This document shows, in pieces, positions 1 through 8,934 of a stretch of DNA of 64,000 bases (its first letter is position 1; every line of letters begins with the position of its first letter). The translations under genes were made by a program, and so were the position numbers. The DNA lies in the NCBI RefSeq assembly GCF_003885045.1, contig NZ_RHJS01000001.1:100483-164482 (forward strand), written 5' to 3'. The notes beneath the pieces are model-generated. The model ran no database searches. It worked only from the letters and a program-made list of their open reading frames with translations, and was not told the origin of the DNA. The stretch comes from Schaedlerella arabinosiphila (GTDB taxonomy: Bacteria; Bacillota; Clostridia; Lachnospirales; Lachnospiraceae).

Positions 1-2
1 AA

Positions 3-98
3 AAGCTGTATGTTACGGAAATATGCAAAGGAAAGAGTATGTTTCTGCGTGAGTTCAGGGAAAAATTGGATGAAATGGGAGGTTTAGATTATGCTTAA
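3..98 (+). CDS. C-terminal end of an unidentified protein (cut by window edge)
   Basis: An open frame enters from the left edge and stops with TAA at 96-98. It gives 31 residues, charged and probably helical, ending MGGLDYA. It is the only left-edge frame that reads as ordinary protein up to a stop and is followed by an intrinsic terminator. The family cannot be named from this remnant. Confidence 0.45.
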   Translation, partial: KLYVTEICKGKSMFLREFREKLDEMGGLDYA

Positions 99-188
99 GA
101 GCTTTGCCCTGATAAGTTCTGGATTTTTTTGATACAGATTAAGTATGTTTCTGAAGTTTATTTCAGAAAATAAAAATGAAACGCCTTT

Positions 189-233
189 AAAGCAGGAATT
201 CTCCTTATAAAAAAGGGATTCCTGCTTTTTGTC
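189..233 (+). terminator. Intrinsic terminator ahead of holA
   Basis: An 11-bp stem (189-199 with 218-228) encloses an 18-base loop and is followed by a T-rich tract. It separates the truncated upstream gene from the holA-like gene that starts at 259. Confidence 0.75.
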
Positions 234-258
234 TTATTATTAGCAAGGAGAATATGAT

Positions 259-1143
259 ATGCCGAAATATCTGATCTATGGAGAGGAACCGTATCTGATC
301 GACAAATTCCGGGAGGAGCTTACTAAAAAAGTTGAAACTCCGGAATTTAATTTACTGGATACGAATGAATTTGGAGAAACAGAGAAAGCATTTTTATGCC
401 AATACCCTTTATTAGGAGATAAAAAGATCATGATCTTCCGGGCCGGAAAGCTGACCGAATGTACGGAGCTGATCGAATTTATCGCTGTACAGGGGAAAAG
501 GGCAGAAGTCTATATTTTCTGTGATGAAGCAGACCGAAGGACCAAGATTTTTAAATCTTTTAAAAAAGAGGAAATGAAGGTATATAACAAACTGCCACAG
601 GAGACGCTTGAAAAGACGATCACGCAGTACATAAAAAAAGCCGGATGCGAAATTACATCAGAAGCATACCGGCTTTTTCTGCAATTGGTGAATTACGATT
701 CGGAGGATACAAACCTGTATGACGTACTCCATTCTTTGAAACGTGTCTGTGCGGTAAAAAAGATTACAAAAGATGTGGTGGAAAGCATGGTCATGGATCG
801 TGAAAAGGAAGATATATTTTCTCTGATCCGCCTGATCATGAACAGACAATACGGAGATGTATTCCGCCAGGCTGACCTGCTGCTGAGAAGCCAGCCGAAC
901 AATGTGGTCGGAATTTTATCGCTGCTTCTCCGCAGCTACCGTATTGCCTATAAAATGCAGCGTTGTAATTGCTCTATGCAGGAATTAGGAATCAATTACA
1001 GAACCTTTGTCCCAAGACTTTCTGCAGAACAATGCAGCCAGGCCATGGATATTTTAGACGGAGCTGTCAATAAGGTTAAACGCGGCTTTTATAAGCCGGA
1101 AATTGCACTAAAGACTGTACTGGCAAAGCTGTGTGAACTATAA
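259..1143 (+). CDS. holA: DNA polymerase III delta subunit-like protein
   Basis: 294 residues. The N-terminus (YLIYGEEPYLID, residues 4-15) and the segment QYPLLGDKKIMIF (about 48-60) match the start of the HolA AAA-like fold; the C-terminal third (PNNVVGILSLLLRSYRIAYKM) matches the helical collar domain. HolA is the clamp-loader subunit that opens the sliding clamp; it has a degenerate ATPase fold, and no good P-loop is visible here, as expected. The protein is somewhat short (family about 330-340), so it could be a divergent second copy rather than the housekeeping one. AAGGAG lies 9 bases before the ATG. The next gene follows after 24 bases. Confidence 0.72.
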   Translation: MPKYLIYGEEPYLIDKFREELTKKVETPEFNLLDTNEFGETEKAFLCQYPLLGDKKIMIFRAGKLTECTELIEFIAVQGKRAEVYIFCDEADRRTKIFKSFKKEEMKVYNKLPQETLEKTITQYIKKAGCEITSEAYRLFLQLVNYDSEDTNLYDVLHSLKRVCAVKKITKDVVESMVMDREKEDIFSLIRLIMNRQYGDVFRQADLLLRSQPNNVVGILSLLLRSYRIAYKMQRCNCSMQELGINYRTFVPRLSAEQCSQAMDILDGAVNKVKRGFYKPEIALKTVLAKLCEL

Positions 1144-1167
1144 AAGGGTAAGGAGCTGATTCAATCT

Positions 1168-1944
1168 ATGAAATATGCAGTATGCTTTAGCGGCGGCCAC
1201 AGTTCTGCCTTGGCCGCTGTAGAAACAGTCTGGCGTTTTGGCAGGGAACATGTGATCTTGCTGAATCATAACATCAGCTCGAAAGTGGAATCTCCAAAAA
1301 TCAAAATATTTAAGCAGGAGGTTGCAGCATCTCTATATCTGCCTGTAACTTATGCAAACTGCGAAGATTTTGAGCAGATGTCCCCGCTTGCTTTGAGCCT
1401 GAAATACAAAATGTTCAAATTCCGTACCGGACGTGAGATCTGCACTTATTTTTTAAAAACCCGGCCGTTTTACCAATGGCTGGAAGAAAATTATCCAATC
1501 TGCAGAGAAGGCATGTCAAAGGAGATTACGTTGATCTACGGCTTCGATTCCTCGGAATGCAGCCGAATCAAAAGGCGCCGAAGGCTTTTACAGAAGATCG
1601 GATATCAGAGCATGTTCCCATTGGCAGAATGGAGCCGTACAATACATGATATTGAGGAAATCGGCATCCAAAGGCCGGCTATTTACGCAGAATCCAAGCA
1701 TGCCAATTGTATTGGATGCCTGAAGGCAGGGCGGCAGCACTGGTATAAAGTATATTGCTGCCATCGTGAAATCTTCGAGGAAGCGAAAATGGCGGAAAAT
1801 AAGATTGGGTTCAGTATTATCAAAGGAGCTTATCTGCAAGAATTGGAACCATCATTCGAACAGATGCAAAAAGCAGGGATACCGGCCACTGAAAATATGG
1901 AAATGTACTGGTTTTGGAAATATGCGCGGGGATGTGCGGATTAA
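1168..1944 (+). CDS. PP-loop (PAPS reductase-like) adenine nucleotide alpha-hydrolase fold protein
   Basis: 258 residues. The N-terminal CFSGGHSSAL (residues 6-15) is the PP-loop SGGxxS motif of the N-type ATP pyrophosphatase / PAPS reductase superfamily. Two conserved Cys in NCIGCLKAG and a following QHWYKVY are typical of the short phage- and element-borne members, not of true CysH sulfate-assimilation enzymes. Such proteins probably adenylate or thiolate a substrate; the target is unknown. It follows holA by 24 bases. Alternatives are a tRNA- or DNA-thiolation enzyme; no Dnd partner genes are nearby. Confidence 0.65.
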   Translation: MKYAVCFSGGHSSALAAVETVWRFGREHVILLNHNISSKVESPKIKIFKQEVAASLYLPVTYANCEDFEQMSPLALSLKYKMFKFRTGREICTYFLKTRPFYQWLEENYPICREGMSKEITLIYGFDSSECSRIKRRRRLLQKIGYQSMFPLAEWSRTIHDIEEIGIQRPAIYAESKHANCIGCLKAGRQHWYKVYCCHREIFEEAKMAENKIGFSIIKGAYLQELEPSFEQMQKAGIPATENMEMYWFWKYARGCAD

Positions 1945-1975
1945 AAGAGATTAAAAGAGATGGAAAAGGTTATTG

Positions 1976-2004
1976 TTGGAAATCACGGGTTAATCTGCTA
2001 TAAT
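1976..2004 (+). promoter_or_regulatory. Extended -10 sigma-A promoter for the DUF4143 ATPase
   Basis: TTGGAA (1976-1981), a 17-bp spacer and TATAAT (1999-2004), with a TG two bases before the -10. It lies inside the longest possible reading frame of the next gene and therefore argues for the start at 2044. Confidence 0.75.
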
Positions 2005-2043
2005 TCATTTAGACAGAGTGATTGTATCGCAAGGAGTGTGATT

Positions 2044-3402
2044 ATGGACAATTATTTGAAACGGCAGGCATACGACCGCCTTCTTACATGGAAAAATCAT
2101 TCGGATCATTCCACACTGGAGGTGTCCGGCGCCCGTCAGGTAGGAAAGACATATATTGTTAATAAATTTGCAGATGAGCAGTATAAGCAGAAAATATATG
2201 TCAATCTTCTTGAATTTTCAGGAGAAATTTTTATTGAGCATTACAATGATCTGCGAGAAGAGATGAAAAAAGGATTGTCATGTGAAAACCCTGTTTATGA
2301 GCTTATCAAAAGATACCGGCCTGATTTTGTAGATTCTGAGGATACAGTTATCATAATTGATGAAATCCAGGAATCAGCGGCTGTTTATAACCGTATTCGC
2401 GAATTTACCCGTTTGCTGAAGAGTGATTTTATCATTACTGGAAGTTATCTTGGAAGAATCCTGAATAAAGAATTCAAATATTCTGCCGGCGATCTGGACT
2501 CCATTGAAATCCAGACACTGAATTTCGAAGAGTTCCTTATAGCAATGGGGAAGCATTCTCTATATGAAGGTGTTGATCTTTATGGGAACAGTGAAGGGGC
2601 CATCTATGAAGAACTAAACGGCCTGTATAAGATATATACGTCCATCGGCGGATATCCGGCAGTCGTATTGCAGTATTTAAAGAGTAAATCTATAGATGAT
2701 TGCCGGGAAGTATTACTGAAAATCCTGAAACTTTTTGTTAATGAAAGCAAACGTTACTTTCAGGATATTCTTGATGAAGAAGTGTATGACAATATGTTTT
2801 CCTGTATCGCCCGGATTCTTGTAAAAGAGAAAAAGGGATTTGAAAAGGACAGTTTCCGTGAGGAACTTCAAAATATTGTGGTAAAAAATTATTCCGGAAA
2901 TATTACAAAAGCGTCTGTCAATCGTGCAATAGACTGGTTAAGCGGCGCTGGGATCATTGATTTTGCAGGGAAGCTTCCGGAGTGTAATATTTTGGATTTT
3001 AAGGCAAAATCCCGTTGTTACTTTATGGATGTCGGGCTTACAACCTATTTCCTGATGCATATCGGCTGCTCTGAAGCTGATATAGCAGGAATCGTAAATG
3101 AGAATTTCGTATATCTGGATTTGAGACGCAGGATTGGCCATCCAAGTGAGATTGCATTGGAAACACCTGCATTTGCAACACTGGGCAATGGTGAGATAGA
3201 TTTTTATGTCAAGACCATTAAGGAACATAAGAGTTATGCGATTGAAGTTAAAGCGGGAAAAAAGAACAGCAAAACGATACAGACAGTATTAGAACGCAAC
3301 AAAGCTGATTTCATTTTATTTGCCAAAGGCAATACCCATGGGGGAATTGCAGATAATGTATATACCATTCCAATTTATGGAATCGGAAGATTTAAGTTTT
3401 AG
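2044..3402 (+). CDS. AAA+ ATPase with DUF4143 domain
   Basis: 452 residues from ATG 2044. The longer frame back to 1960 is rejected because AAGGAG lies at 2031-2036 and a strong promoter at 1976-2004 falls inside the extension. Walker A GARQVGKT (about 29-36), Walker B VIIIDEIQE (about 102-110), a sensor-type FIITGSYLG, a winged-helix-like middle and a C-terminal DUF4143 / PD-(D/E)xK-like part (EIDFYVKTI, YAIEVKAG). The family is widespread and poorly characterised, and often acts like a toxin or defence accessory. It has its own promoter and terminator. A second, divergent member lies at 5970-7244. Confidence 0.85.
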   Translation: MDNYLKRQAYDRLLTWKNHSDHSTLEVSGARQVGKTYIVNKFADEQYKQKIYVNLLEFSGEIFIEHYNDLREEMKKGLSCENPVYELIKRYRPDFVDSEDTVIIIDEIQESAAVYNRIREFTRLLKSDFIITGSYLGRILNKEFKYSAGDLDSIEIQTLNFEEFLIAMGKHSLYEGVDLYGNSEGAIYEELNGLYKIYTSIGGYPAVVLQYLKSKSIDDCREVLLKILKLFVNESKRYFQDILDEEVYDNMFSCIARILVKEKKGFEKDSFREELQNIVVKNYSGNITKASVNRAIDWLSGAGIIDFAGKLPECNILDFKAKSRCYFMDVGLTTYFLMHIGCSEADIAGIVNENFVYLDLRRRIGHPSEIALETPAFATLGNGEIDFYVKTIKEHKSYAIEVKAGKKNSKTIQTVLERNKADFILFAKGNTHGGIADNVYTIPIYGIGRFKF

Positions 3403-3417
3403 CGTAATAGGGCAATG

Positions 3418-3452
3418 AACAGAGGATCTCTTAAGGGGATTCTCTGTTTTAC
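3418..3452 (+). terminator. Intrinsic terminator after the DUF4143 ATPase
   Basis: An 11-bp stem (3418-3428 with 3438-3448, one G.U pair), a 9-base loop and a TTTT tail, 15 bases after the stop codon. Confidence 0.75.
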
Positions 3453-3594
3453 TCAGGAACAATATTTTTCAATGAAATACGGTAGAGACGGCTGCTCAAT
3501 GAAGCAGCTATTTTTGTTTAAAATTTTGATTGGAGATACATACGTGAGCAGGAATTTCTCCAAAAAATATTTTTTTACAGGAGGAGGCATTTAT

Positions 3595-4305
3595 ATGAGA
3601 GTGAAAACAGAAAATATGATTCAAAAAAGCGATGGAACCAAGATTTATGAACCGCGAACGATCCAGGAAGTGTTTAATGACATAAAGAAAATATTGATAG
3701 AGGAAGGGTTATGTCCGGATGAATATTTTTCCCTGAGTTATCCAATGCGTTATGTCGATGAAGCATTTCCTGAAATTTCCGGTTTGCACTGTAATGCACA
3801 ATGGGGTGGAAGTGAAGGGATTTATTTGGATATTGCTATGGATGTCTTTATTTCAGAGGAAAAGATATATAAGCAAATATCATTCATTACAGGAAAAACT
3901 TTATGTGAGTCCGAAGAGGCTTTTGACCGCATGCAGTATATTGGCGGTTATGTCTATCGTCTGCTTATGGGTGATGGAAATGTTCATGCAAGATATATTC
4001 TTTCATCTACTCCCAAACAAAATAAAGATACATTAGACAGAAAACTCAACTATGAACTCAAAAATCTTATGAAGAAAAATTTATATAGTCAAAAAGAGGA
4101 TTCTGTAATTGATCCAGAGGAACTGGCACTCAAAGCTACAATCTTAAAAGTGGTGACAGCCAAGCCTTTGACGGAAGATAAGCTTAAGCAATTATTGGAA
4201 GCAGATAATGCATTAGATACACTCTATAACTTATGCAGGCCTGTTATGCCGGCAACCTTGTATGAGGTGGAAGATATAATTTCATCTGCCCGGACACTGC
4301 ATTAG
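3595..4305 (+). CDS. Uncharacterised protein
   Basis: 236 residues. ATG 3595 is chosen because AGGAGGAGG lies just upstream (about 3579-3587); the frame is open back to 3415, but that extension runs through the terminator of the previous gene. No signal peptide or membrane segment. I recognise no family; it is acidic, mixed alpha/beta, with a helical C-terminal third. It forms a single-gene unit with terminators on both sides. Proteins of this sort are common beside integrases in accessory regions, but no function is claimed. Confidence 0.75.
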   Translation: MRVKTENMIQKSDGTKIYEPRTIQEVFNDIKKILIEEGLCPDEYFSLSYPMRYVDEAFPEISGLHCNAQWGGSEGIYLDIAMDVFISEEKIYKQISFITGKTLCESEEAFDRMQYIGGYVYRLLMGDGNVHARYILSSTPKQNKDTLDRKLNYELKNLMKKNLYSQKEDSVIDPEELALKATILKVVTAKPLTEDKLKQLLEADNALDTLYNLCRPVMPATLYEVEDIISSARTLH

Positions 4306-4324
4306 TAGTTATTATAGTAAATGG

Positions 4325-4364
4325 AAAGGGTCTGTATATTCTGTTTACATACCGACCCTTTTTT
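4325..4364 (+). terminator. Intrinsic terminator
   Basis: A hairpin of AAAGGGTC and GTAT against ATAC and GACCCTTT (one internal mismatch) followed by six T. It closes the unknown gene ending at 4305. Confidence 0.8.
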
Positions 4365-4495
4365 AGTCCGGCTGATTTTTGCCATTTGATTTCGTTCAGT
4401 ATATCAATCAACAAAAAGAACCTGGAAGGTGCAAACTGGTGTTTTTACAAATACAGAATCATTTCCACAAATTAGTTGGAATATTTTTTGAGATA

Positions 4496-4524
4496 TTGAC
4501 AATTTGTATTTTGCGGAGTAGAAT
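4496..4524 (+). promoter_or_regulatory. Sigma-A promoter of the tyrosine recombinase
   Basis: A consensus TTGACA (4496-4501), 17-bp spacer and TAGAAT (4519-4524). The predicted start of transcription falls at about 4531, so the hairpin at 4532-4577 would form the very 5' end of the mRNA. Confidence 0.8.
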
Positions 4525-4531
4525 AATAGCA

Positions 4532-4577
4532 ATTCATATTATTGCGTGAAATGCAGGTTTTACGCAATAATATGAAT
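4532..4577 (+). repeat. 20-bp inverted repeat at the predicted mRNA 5' end
   Basis: Arms 4532-4551 and 4558-4577 pair over 20 bp (16 perfect outer pairs ATTCATATTATTGCGT, one G.U, three A-T) around a 6-base loop. There is no T tract, so it is not a terminator. It could be an operator, a stabilising 5' hairpin or a recombinase binding site. Confidence 0.85.
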
Positions 4578-4601
4578 GAAATAAAAGTAAGGATGATTTT
4601 T

Positions 4602-5702
4602 ATGAGTGAATATACGGAAACCGTAAAAAAACAAAACATATTGGCTCTGCGGGCTTTGTTAAAAGAAATGCCGCCGTTTTGTACAGATTATTTTAGGGGC
4701 ATCGCTTCATCCACATTGCCGCGGACACAGACCGGTTACTGCAGGGACATTTATACCTTTTTACAGTTTATTATTATGAGCAATCCGCTTTATAAGGATT
4801 ATCAGATTAAGGAACTACCCTTAAAGGTTCTTGAAGAAATGACCCCGGCCGATATGGATGAATATCTGGAACATCTTAATTATTATGTTTTTGAAGGTAC
4901 GGAATACCGAAACGGCGAATCTGCAAAAGCCAGGAAATTATCTGCCCTCAGTAATATGTACAGCTTCTTTAATAAGCGCCAGGCCGTATCAAATAACCCG
5001 CTGACTGCGGTTGATCGTCCCAAGGTTCATGATAAAGTCATTATTACTTTGGATCAGGAACAGATTTTTGATCTGATGGATGCGGTCGAGAGTCCGACCA
5101 ATATGACGGACCGCCAGAAAAAATTTCATAACCTCACGATGGCCCGTGACCGTGCCATTTTAACATCATTTTTGGGAACTGGAATGCGTGTATCAGAATT
5201 GGCAGGATTGGATATTACTGATGTAGATTTTAATAACCAGACGTTCCGGGTGATCCGGAAAGGTGGAAATGAAGCATACATATATTTTGGAGATGACATA
5301 CGGGACGCACTCTGCTACTATTTGGGAATCCTGGAAAATCAGGAGGAGCCAAATGACGAAATAAAGCCATTATCCCCCAGAGAATCCCTGTTGAAAGGCA
5401 ATGATGAAGAGAAAGCGCTGTTTGTTTCTCTTAGGGGAAACCGTATGGCGGTCCGCAGTATAGAGGTAATGGTGAAAAAATACTGTACAATGATAAATAC
5501 GAATAAGAAAATTACTCCTCATAAGCTTCGGAGCACATATGGGACTGCTTTATATAAAGAAACTGGGGATATTTATCTTGTGGCGGATGTTCTTGGGCAC
5601 AAAGATGTAAATACTACTAAAAAGCATTATGCCGAGATGAGTAATGATAATCGGAAACGGGCGGCGAATATCGTTTCTATAAAAAAAGGCAGTCAAAAAT
5701 GA
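4602..5702 (+). CDS. Tyrosine recombinase / integrase
   Basis: 366 residues from ATG 4602 (AAGGATGA upstream; the frame is open to 4542 but that would start inside the hairpin). N-terminal SAM-like core-binding domain (about 25-130) and catalytic domain (about 150-355) with R196 (GMRVSEL), K220, H307-x-x-R310 (HKLR), H333 (LGHKD) and Y343, so the active site is complete. The length and domain order suit a XerC/D-like or phage-type recombinase. No excisionase gene is adjacent. It could be the integrase of a decayed element or act on a nearby site; no att pair could be defined. Confidence 0.9.
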   Translation: MSEYTETVKKQNILALRALLKEMPPFCTDYFRGIASSTLPRTQTGYCRDIYTFLQFIIMSNPLYKDYQIKELPLKVLEEMTPADMDEYLEHLNYYVFEGTEYRNGESAKARKLSALSNMYSFFNKRQAVSNNPLTAVDRPKVHDKVIITLDQEQIFDLMDAVESPTNMTDRQKKFHNLTMARDRAILTSFLGTGMRVSELAGLDITDVDFNNQTFRVIRKGGNEAYIYFGDDIRDALCYYLGILENQEEPNDEIKPLSPRESLLKGNDEEKALFVSLRGNRMAVRSIEVMVKKYCTMINTNKKITPHKLRSTYGTALYKETGDIYLVADVLGHKDVNTTKKHYAEMSNDNRKRAANIVSIKKGSQK

Positions 5703-5770
5703 AAAAGTAATTTTTTAGGCTTCCTATCGCATATCCGAGTCATAAGGCTGTAGTCATAAACTGATGACTG

Positions 5771-5815
5771 TATCAGACCTCCCGATGAAAAGTCGTCTGA
5801 CGGCGAGGTCTGATA
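5771..5815. repeat. 11-bp perfect inverted repeat downstream of the recombinase
   Basis: Arms 5771-5781 and 5805-5815 (TATCAGACCTC and its complement) with a 23-base loop that holds a smaller fold. There is no T tract on either side. It lies between two convergent genes and may slow transcription or be a recombination site. Confidence 0.6.
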
Positions 5816-5969
5816 TTCTAAATACGCCCAAAATCCTCCACCATCCATTCGGAAAAACTGAATATCATTGGGTTTTTAAAGATTTCTACAAATATTACAG
5901 GAAATTGGCAGATGCATCTCCTTTCAGCAGAAAATCCTATGCTATATATTCAATGGCTCGAACCACTGA

Positions 5970-7244
5970 CTAAATTAACCAAACCGGAACAAACCAGTTT
6001 TTTTCATCCACAGGCAATAAGTCGTTTGCCATGCAAATTACACTTCCTGTCCCGATCTCTACTTTTAGAGATTCTAAACCTTCGAAAGCCCCCTCGCGCG
6101 TCACGGGCTCTAACACATTGAAATTCTTAATTGCTGTTTTGCCAGGGGACGCTGCCTTTTTGATCTCTATCGGGGAAAGAATCCCGTTTTGATAAAGCAG
6201 CAAATCGATTTCCTTCTGGTCTTTATCCCTGTAATAGAAGATAGGCGGCTCCTTTCCTGCGTTCAGATAGCTTTTATAGATTTCTGAAAACACATAGCTC
6301 TCAAAGAACGCTCCGGACATGGCCCCTCTTTCCAATGCTTCGGGATTTCCCCATTTTAGGAGATAAGCTGCCAGACCGGTATCCAAAAAATGAAGGAGAG
6401 GCATCTTCACAACCCGTTTCAGAGCATGATTGTGGTATGGCTGTACAAGGGCAATAATATGGGACGATACCAAAATAGACAGCCATTTTTTCGCCGTTGG
6501 CGCCGAAATACCAGCGGCGTTTGCCAATTCCTCATAGACAACAGGCTTTGAGGTATGTGCGGCTACAACCGTCATGAAATTATAAAACTGCATCTCATCG
6601 GCAACCTGTGCAAGATCGCGGATATCTCTCTGCAGGTATGTGTTCACATAGGAACGGTAATAGGTCTCCCAGTCCACATTTTCATCTGCATAAAGCTCCG
6701 GCATGGAACCTTTGAAAATTCTGCCGTAAATTTCATTTAAGCCCTTCTGGTTCCTTACAGATAAACGGTTCATCAAGTGTGACGCATCCGTTTGGAATGG
6801 TTCGCTTGGCTCCTGATAAATTTCCGCATCGGTCAATCCCAATAAATTCACAATGCCGACCCGTCCCGCAAGACTTTCGCTTACATTTTTCATCAAACGA
6901 AAGACCTGCGATCCCGTAATCCAGAAATCGCCTTTTCTTTTGGTACGGTCTACGCTCATTTTAATATGGGGCAGCAATTCTGTTGCGTACTGAATTTCAT
7001 CAATCAATACCGGCGGAGAATATCTCTGTAAAAATAACGCTGGATCACGTTTTGCCAAATATCTTACGTCAGGATCATCCAAGGTTACATATTTTCGTTC
7101 TATCCCTGTGCTTTGCTGTATCTCTGCCAGTCTTTGCAGCAGAGTCGTTTTACCCACCTGCCTTGGGCCAGTCACCAACAGTACGGGAAACATTTTAGAA
7201 ACCTGTGCAATCGTATCTTCTGCAGCTCGTTTAATATATGCCAT
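5970..7244 (-). CDS. AAA+ ATPase with DUF4143 domain (second copy type)
   Basis: 424 residues. Walker A GPRQVGKT (about 26-33), Walker B PVLIDEIQ (about 78-85), an arginine-containing sensor loop (WITGSQVF), a helix-turn-helix-like stretch (YEELANAAGISAPTAKKWLSIL has this character) and a C-terminal nuclease-fold part with DQKEIDLLLY and SPIEIKKAA. It belongs to the same broad family as the gene at 2044 but is clearly divergent and transcribed the other way. The role is unknown; membership in defence or toxin-like systems is inference only. ATG 7244 has a GGGAGAG-type ribosome site. Confidence 0.85.
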   Translation of the reverse strand: MAYIKRAAEDTIAQVSKMFPVLLVTGPRQVGKTTLLQRLAEIQQSTGIERKYVTLDDPDVRYLAKRDPALFLQRYSPPVLIDEIQYATELLPHIKMSVDRTKRKGDFWITGSQVFRLMKNVSESLAGRVGIVNLLGLTDAEIYQEPSEPFQTDASHLMNRLSVRNQKGLNEIYGRIFKGSMPELYADENVDWETYYRSYVNTYLQRDIRDLAQVADEMQFYNFMTVVAAHTSKPVVYEELANAAGISAPTAKKWLSILVSSHIIALVQPYHNHALKRVVKMPLLHFLDTGLAAYLLKWGNPEALERGAMSGAFFESYVFSEIYKSYLNAGKEPPIFYYRDKDQKEIDLLLYQNGILSPIEIKKAASPGKTAIKNFNVLEPVTREGAFEGLESLKVEIGTGSVICMANDLLPVDEKNWFVPVWLI

Positions 7245-7551
7245 GACAATCTCTCCCTTCCATTACAGTATAGGTAATTTGAATAAATATATTCGACTAA
7301 ATCAAATTATAGTTTTATTATAGCCAAAATCCGGAATACCGTCAATAAAATTCTGTCTAAATCAAATCAACATTTTTGAATAGCCGCATACAGGGGAATA
7401 AGAAATATAGGTTCATACTTTTGCTTCCGTTTATTTTAACGTAATTTTGGTTTCTATAAAAACTATTCCGGCATCTTTTTAAACAAATTCACCGTGCGCC
7501 CGATGAGCACACATTTTTCTAAAAGTTTGTTTCAAATAACAGGGGAGCTAA
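7245..7551. other. Intergenic stretch without a gene
   Basis: AT-rich. An 11-base direct repeat, CTAAATCAAAT, occurs at about 7294 and 7355, upstream of the minus-strand DUF4143 gene, and could be an operator. Nothing else was recognised. Confidence 0.4.
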
Positions 7552-7830
7552 GGAAATAAAAGAACAGGACGCAGACAGACGATGAATGACTGTCCGCGCC
7601 CCCGCTTAGGACGTTAACTACTTCAAATGCCCGAACCTCGACAAACAAATACCCCACTCCAGCAATTTCTGCACGAGCGGAGTATCTGTCTAGCAGGCCG
7701 TATACTCGGATATTCTGCTTCCATGCACGATAACACTTCCCTGTCCTGTATATCATGCAAGATTCTTCAGAATATCTGTATGTGGATACAAATATGGGGC
7801 TTTCATACTCGGCACACAACATAAGAGAGC
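7552..7830 (-). ncRNA. Candidate structured RNA ending in an intrinsic terminator
   Basis: On the minus strand a GC-rich hairpin (about 7567-7600, GGACAG against CTGTCT with flanking pairs) is followed by a TTCTTTTATTT tail. A 96-codon frame spans the region but reads straight through this terminator to its stop at 7532, which argues against a protein. TTGTGT with CATATT 17 bp downstream is a weak promoter candidate at about 7800. It could be an RNA gene of roughly 230-260 bases or a gene relic. Confidence 0.3.
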
Positions 7831-7852
7831 AGTCTTACCGACGGCTCCATTG

Positions 7853-8521
7853 TTATTTATCTTCATAAAACCCGAACTTCTGGCATATCTCATGAACAGT
7901 CATGGCAAAAATGGATCTCGAATACATATCCGGATTGTCATTCTTATTTTTCTTTTCAATGTATAACTCTTTCATCTCTTCATCCCATAAGCCATTCTCC
8001 TTGATCCATTCAATCTTTTCCGGCAGCATATAATATCCCCCCGGCTGTTCGCACCATGTGTAGTTCCTATGAGGCTTGTCAAAGTGGATATATTCTTGGC
8101 ACTCATATCCTTCATCGTCAATATAGTTATTTACGATTGCAAAATCACAGCTATGGAGGATACGTGATTCTTTCCTGTTTTTCTTCTTAATCGTCAGGAC
8201 ACGCGTGGAATCCTCCGGATAATCATATCCGTATTTCACACAAACAGCGCCTATTGCGTTCCGAAGAACATCCTTTAACTGTTTTGGCGTATACTTTTCA
8301 TCGCCATCATTGACTTCGATATTAAAATCAAAGTCATATCCTACATTTGATTTGGCATCGTAGGTGATCATGTTCCGCTTATAGCTGCCCACCACATCAA
8401 ACCTGAATGTAAACTTCTCCCCGACCAGCTTCTGGACTTCTTTGAGCATATTTTGGATATCCTCATATGCCTTTTTTACTTTTGGCTCTTTCTTAGAAAT
8501 AAAATGAAAATCGTGTTGCAT
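7853..8521 (-). CDS. Nucleotidyltransferase-fold protein
   Basis: 222 residues from the ATG at 8521, which has AAGGAG 9 bases upstream; a weaker start 27 bases earlier is possible. VVGSYKRN gives the GS motif, YDFDFNIEV the DxD pair and SCDFAIV the third acidic residue expected of the polymerase-beta / CD-NTase / MNT superfamily. The C-terminal half is lysine-rich. It could make a nucleotide signal (cGAS-like), modify RNA, or act like a MNT antitoxin; no effector gene or HEPN partner is adjacent, so the role is open. No signal peptide. Confidence 0.6.
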   Translation of the reverse strand: MQHDFHFISKKEPKVKKAYEDIQNMLKEVQKLVGEKFTFRFDVVGSYKRNMITYDAKSNVGYDFDFNIEVNDGDEKYTPKQLKDVLRNAIGAVCVKYGYDYPEDSTRVLTIKKKNRKESRILHSCDFAIVNNYIDDEGYECQEYIHFDKPHRNYTWCEQPGGYYMLPEKIEWIKENGLWDEEMKELYIEKKNKNDNPDMYSRSIFAMTVHEICQKFGFYEDK

Positions 8522-8761
8522 GGCTTTACTCTCCTTTATGTTTTTCATTTATTCCCAAGCCTCCCATTCAGCATTGATTTGCTAAATCGTTATATTATAG
8601 CACCTGCTGGATAATTATCAAGGCTTTTACAGAAAAAACTATTTTCAAATAATTCTACATTCCTTTCCTTACACGGAGCAACTTCTCCATCACGTCATCC
8701 TGGACGGTTAACTGAAAAAAACGAAAAATTTCCAGCTGTGCAGTTGCAATCCGACAGGTCG

Positions 8762-8797
8762 TTTACATGCAATTCATTGCAATGAATTGCATGTAAA
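8762..8797. repeat. 36-bp perfect palindrome inside the Uma2 unit
   Basis: Perfect two-fold symmetry centred on TTGCAA at 8777-8782 (arm TTTACATGCAATTCATTG). The same core, shortened, lies at the centre of the partial copy at 21.95 kb. Confidence 0.9.
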
Positions 8798-8824
8798 AAA
8801 GTAATTAAAAAATATAATATCAAA

Positions 8825-8853
8825 TTGAATAATCAGATGGATCGTGATATACT
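8825..8853 (+). promoter_or_regulatory. Promoter of the Uma2 gene
   Basis: TTGAAT (8825-8830), 17-bp spacer, TATACT (8848-8853), about 80 bases before the ATG. Confidence 0.6.
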
Positions 8854-8934
8854 CAAAAAAATATATAGCTCAAGCTTATTCTATAAAATCAGGATTAACC
8901 TTTTATGCACTTAATCATGAAAAGGAGTGATATT

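Noticed and set aside
1960..2043. Extended N-terminus of the first DUF4143 ATPase
   Set aside because: A consensus extended -10 promoter and a separate ribosome site lie inside it.
7532..7822. 96-residue minus-strand protein
   Set aside because: The frame runs through an intrinsic terminator and has no ribosome site; listed instead as a weak RNA candidate.
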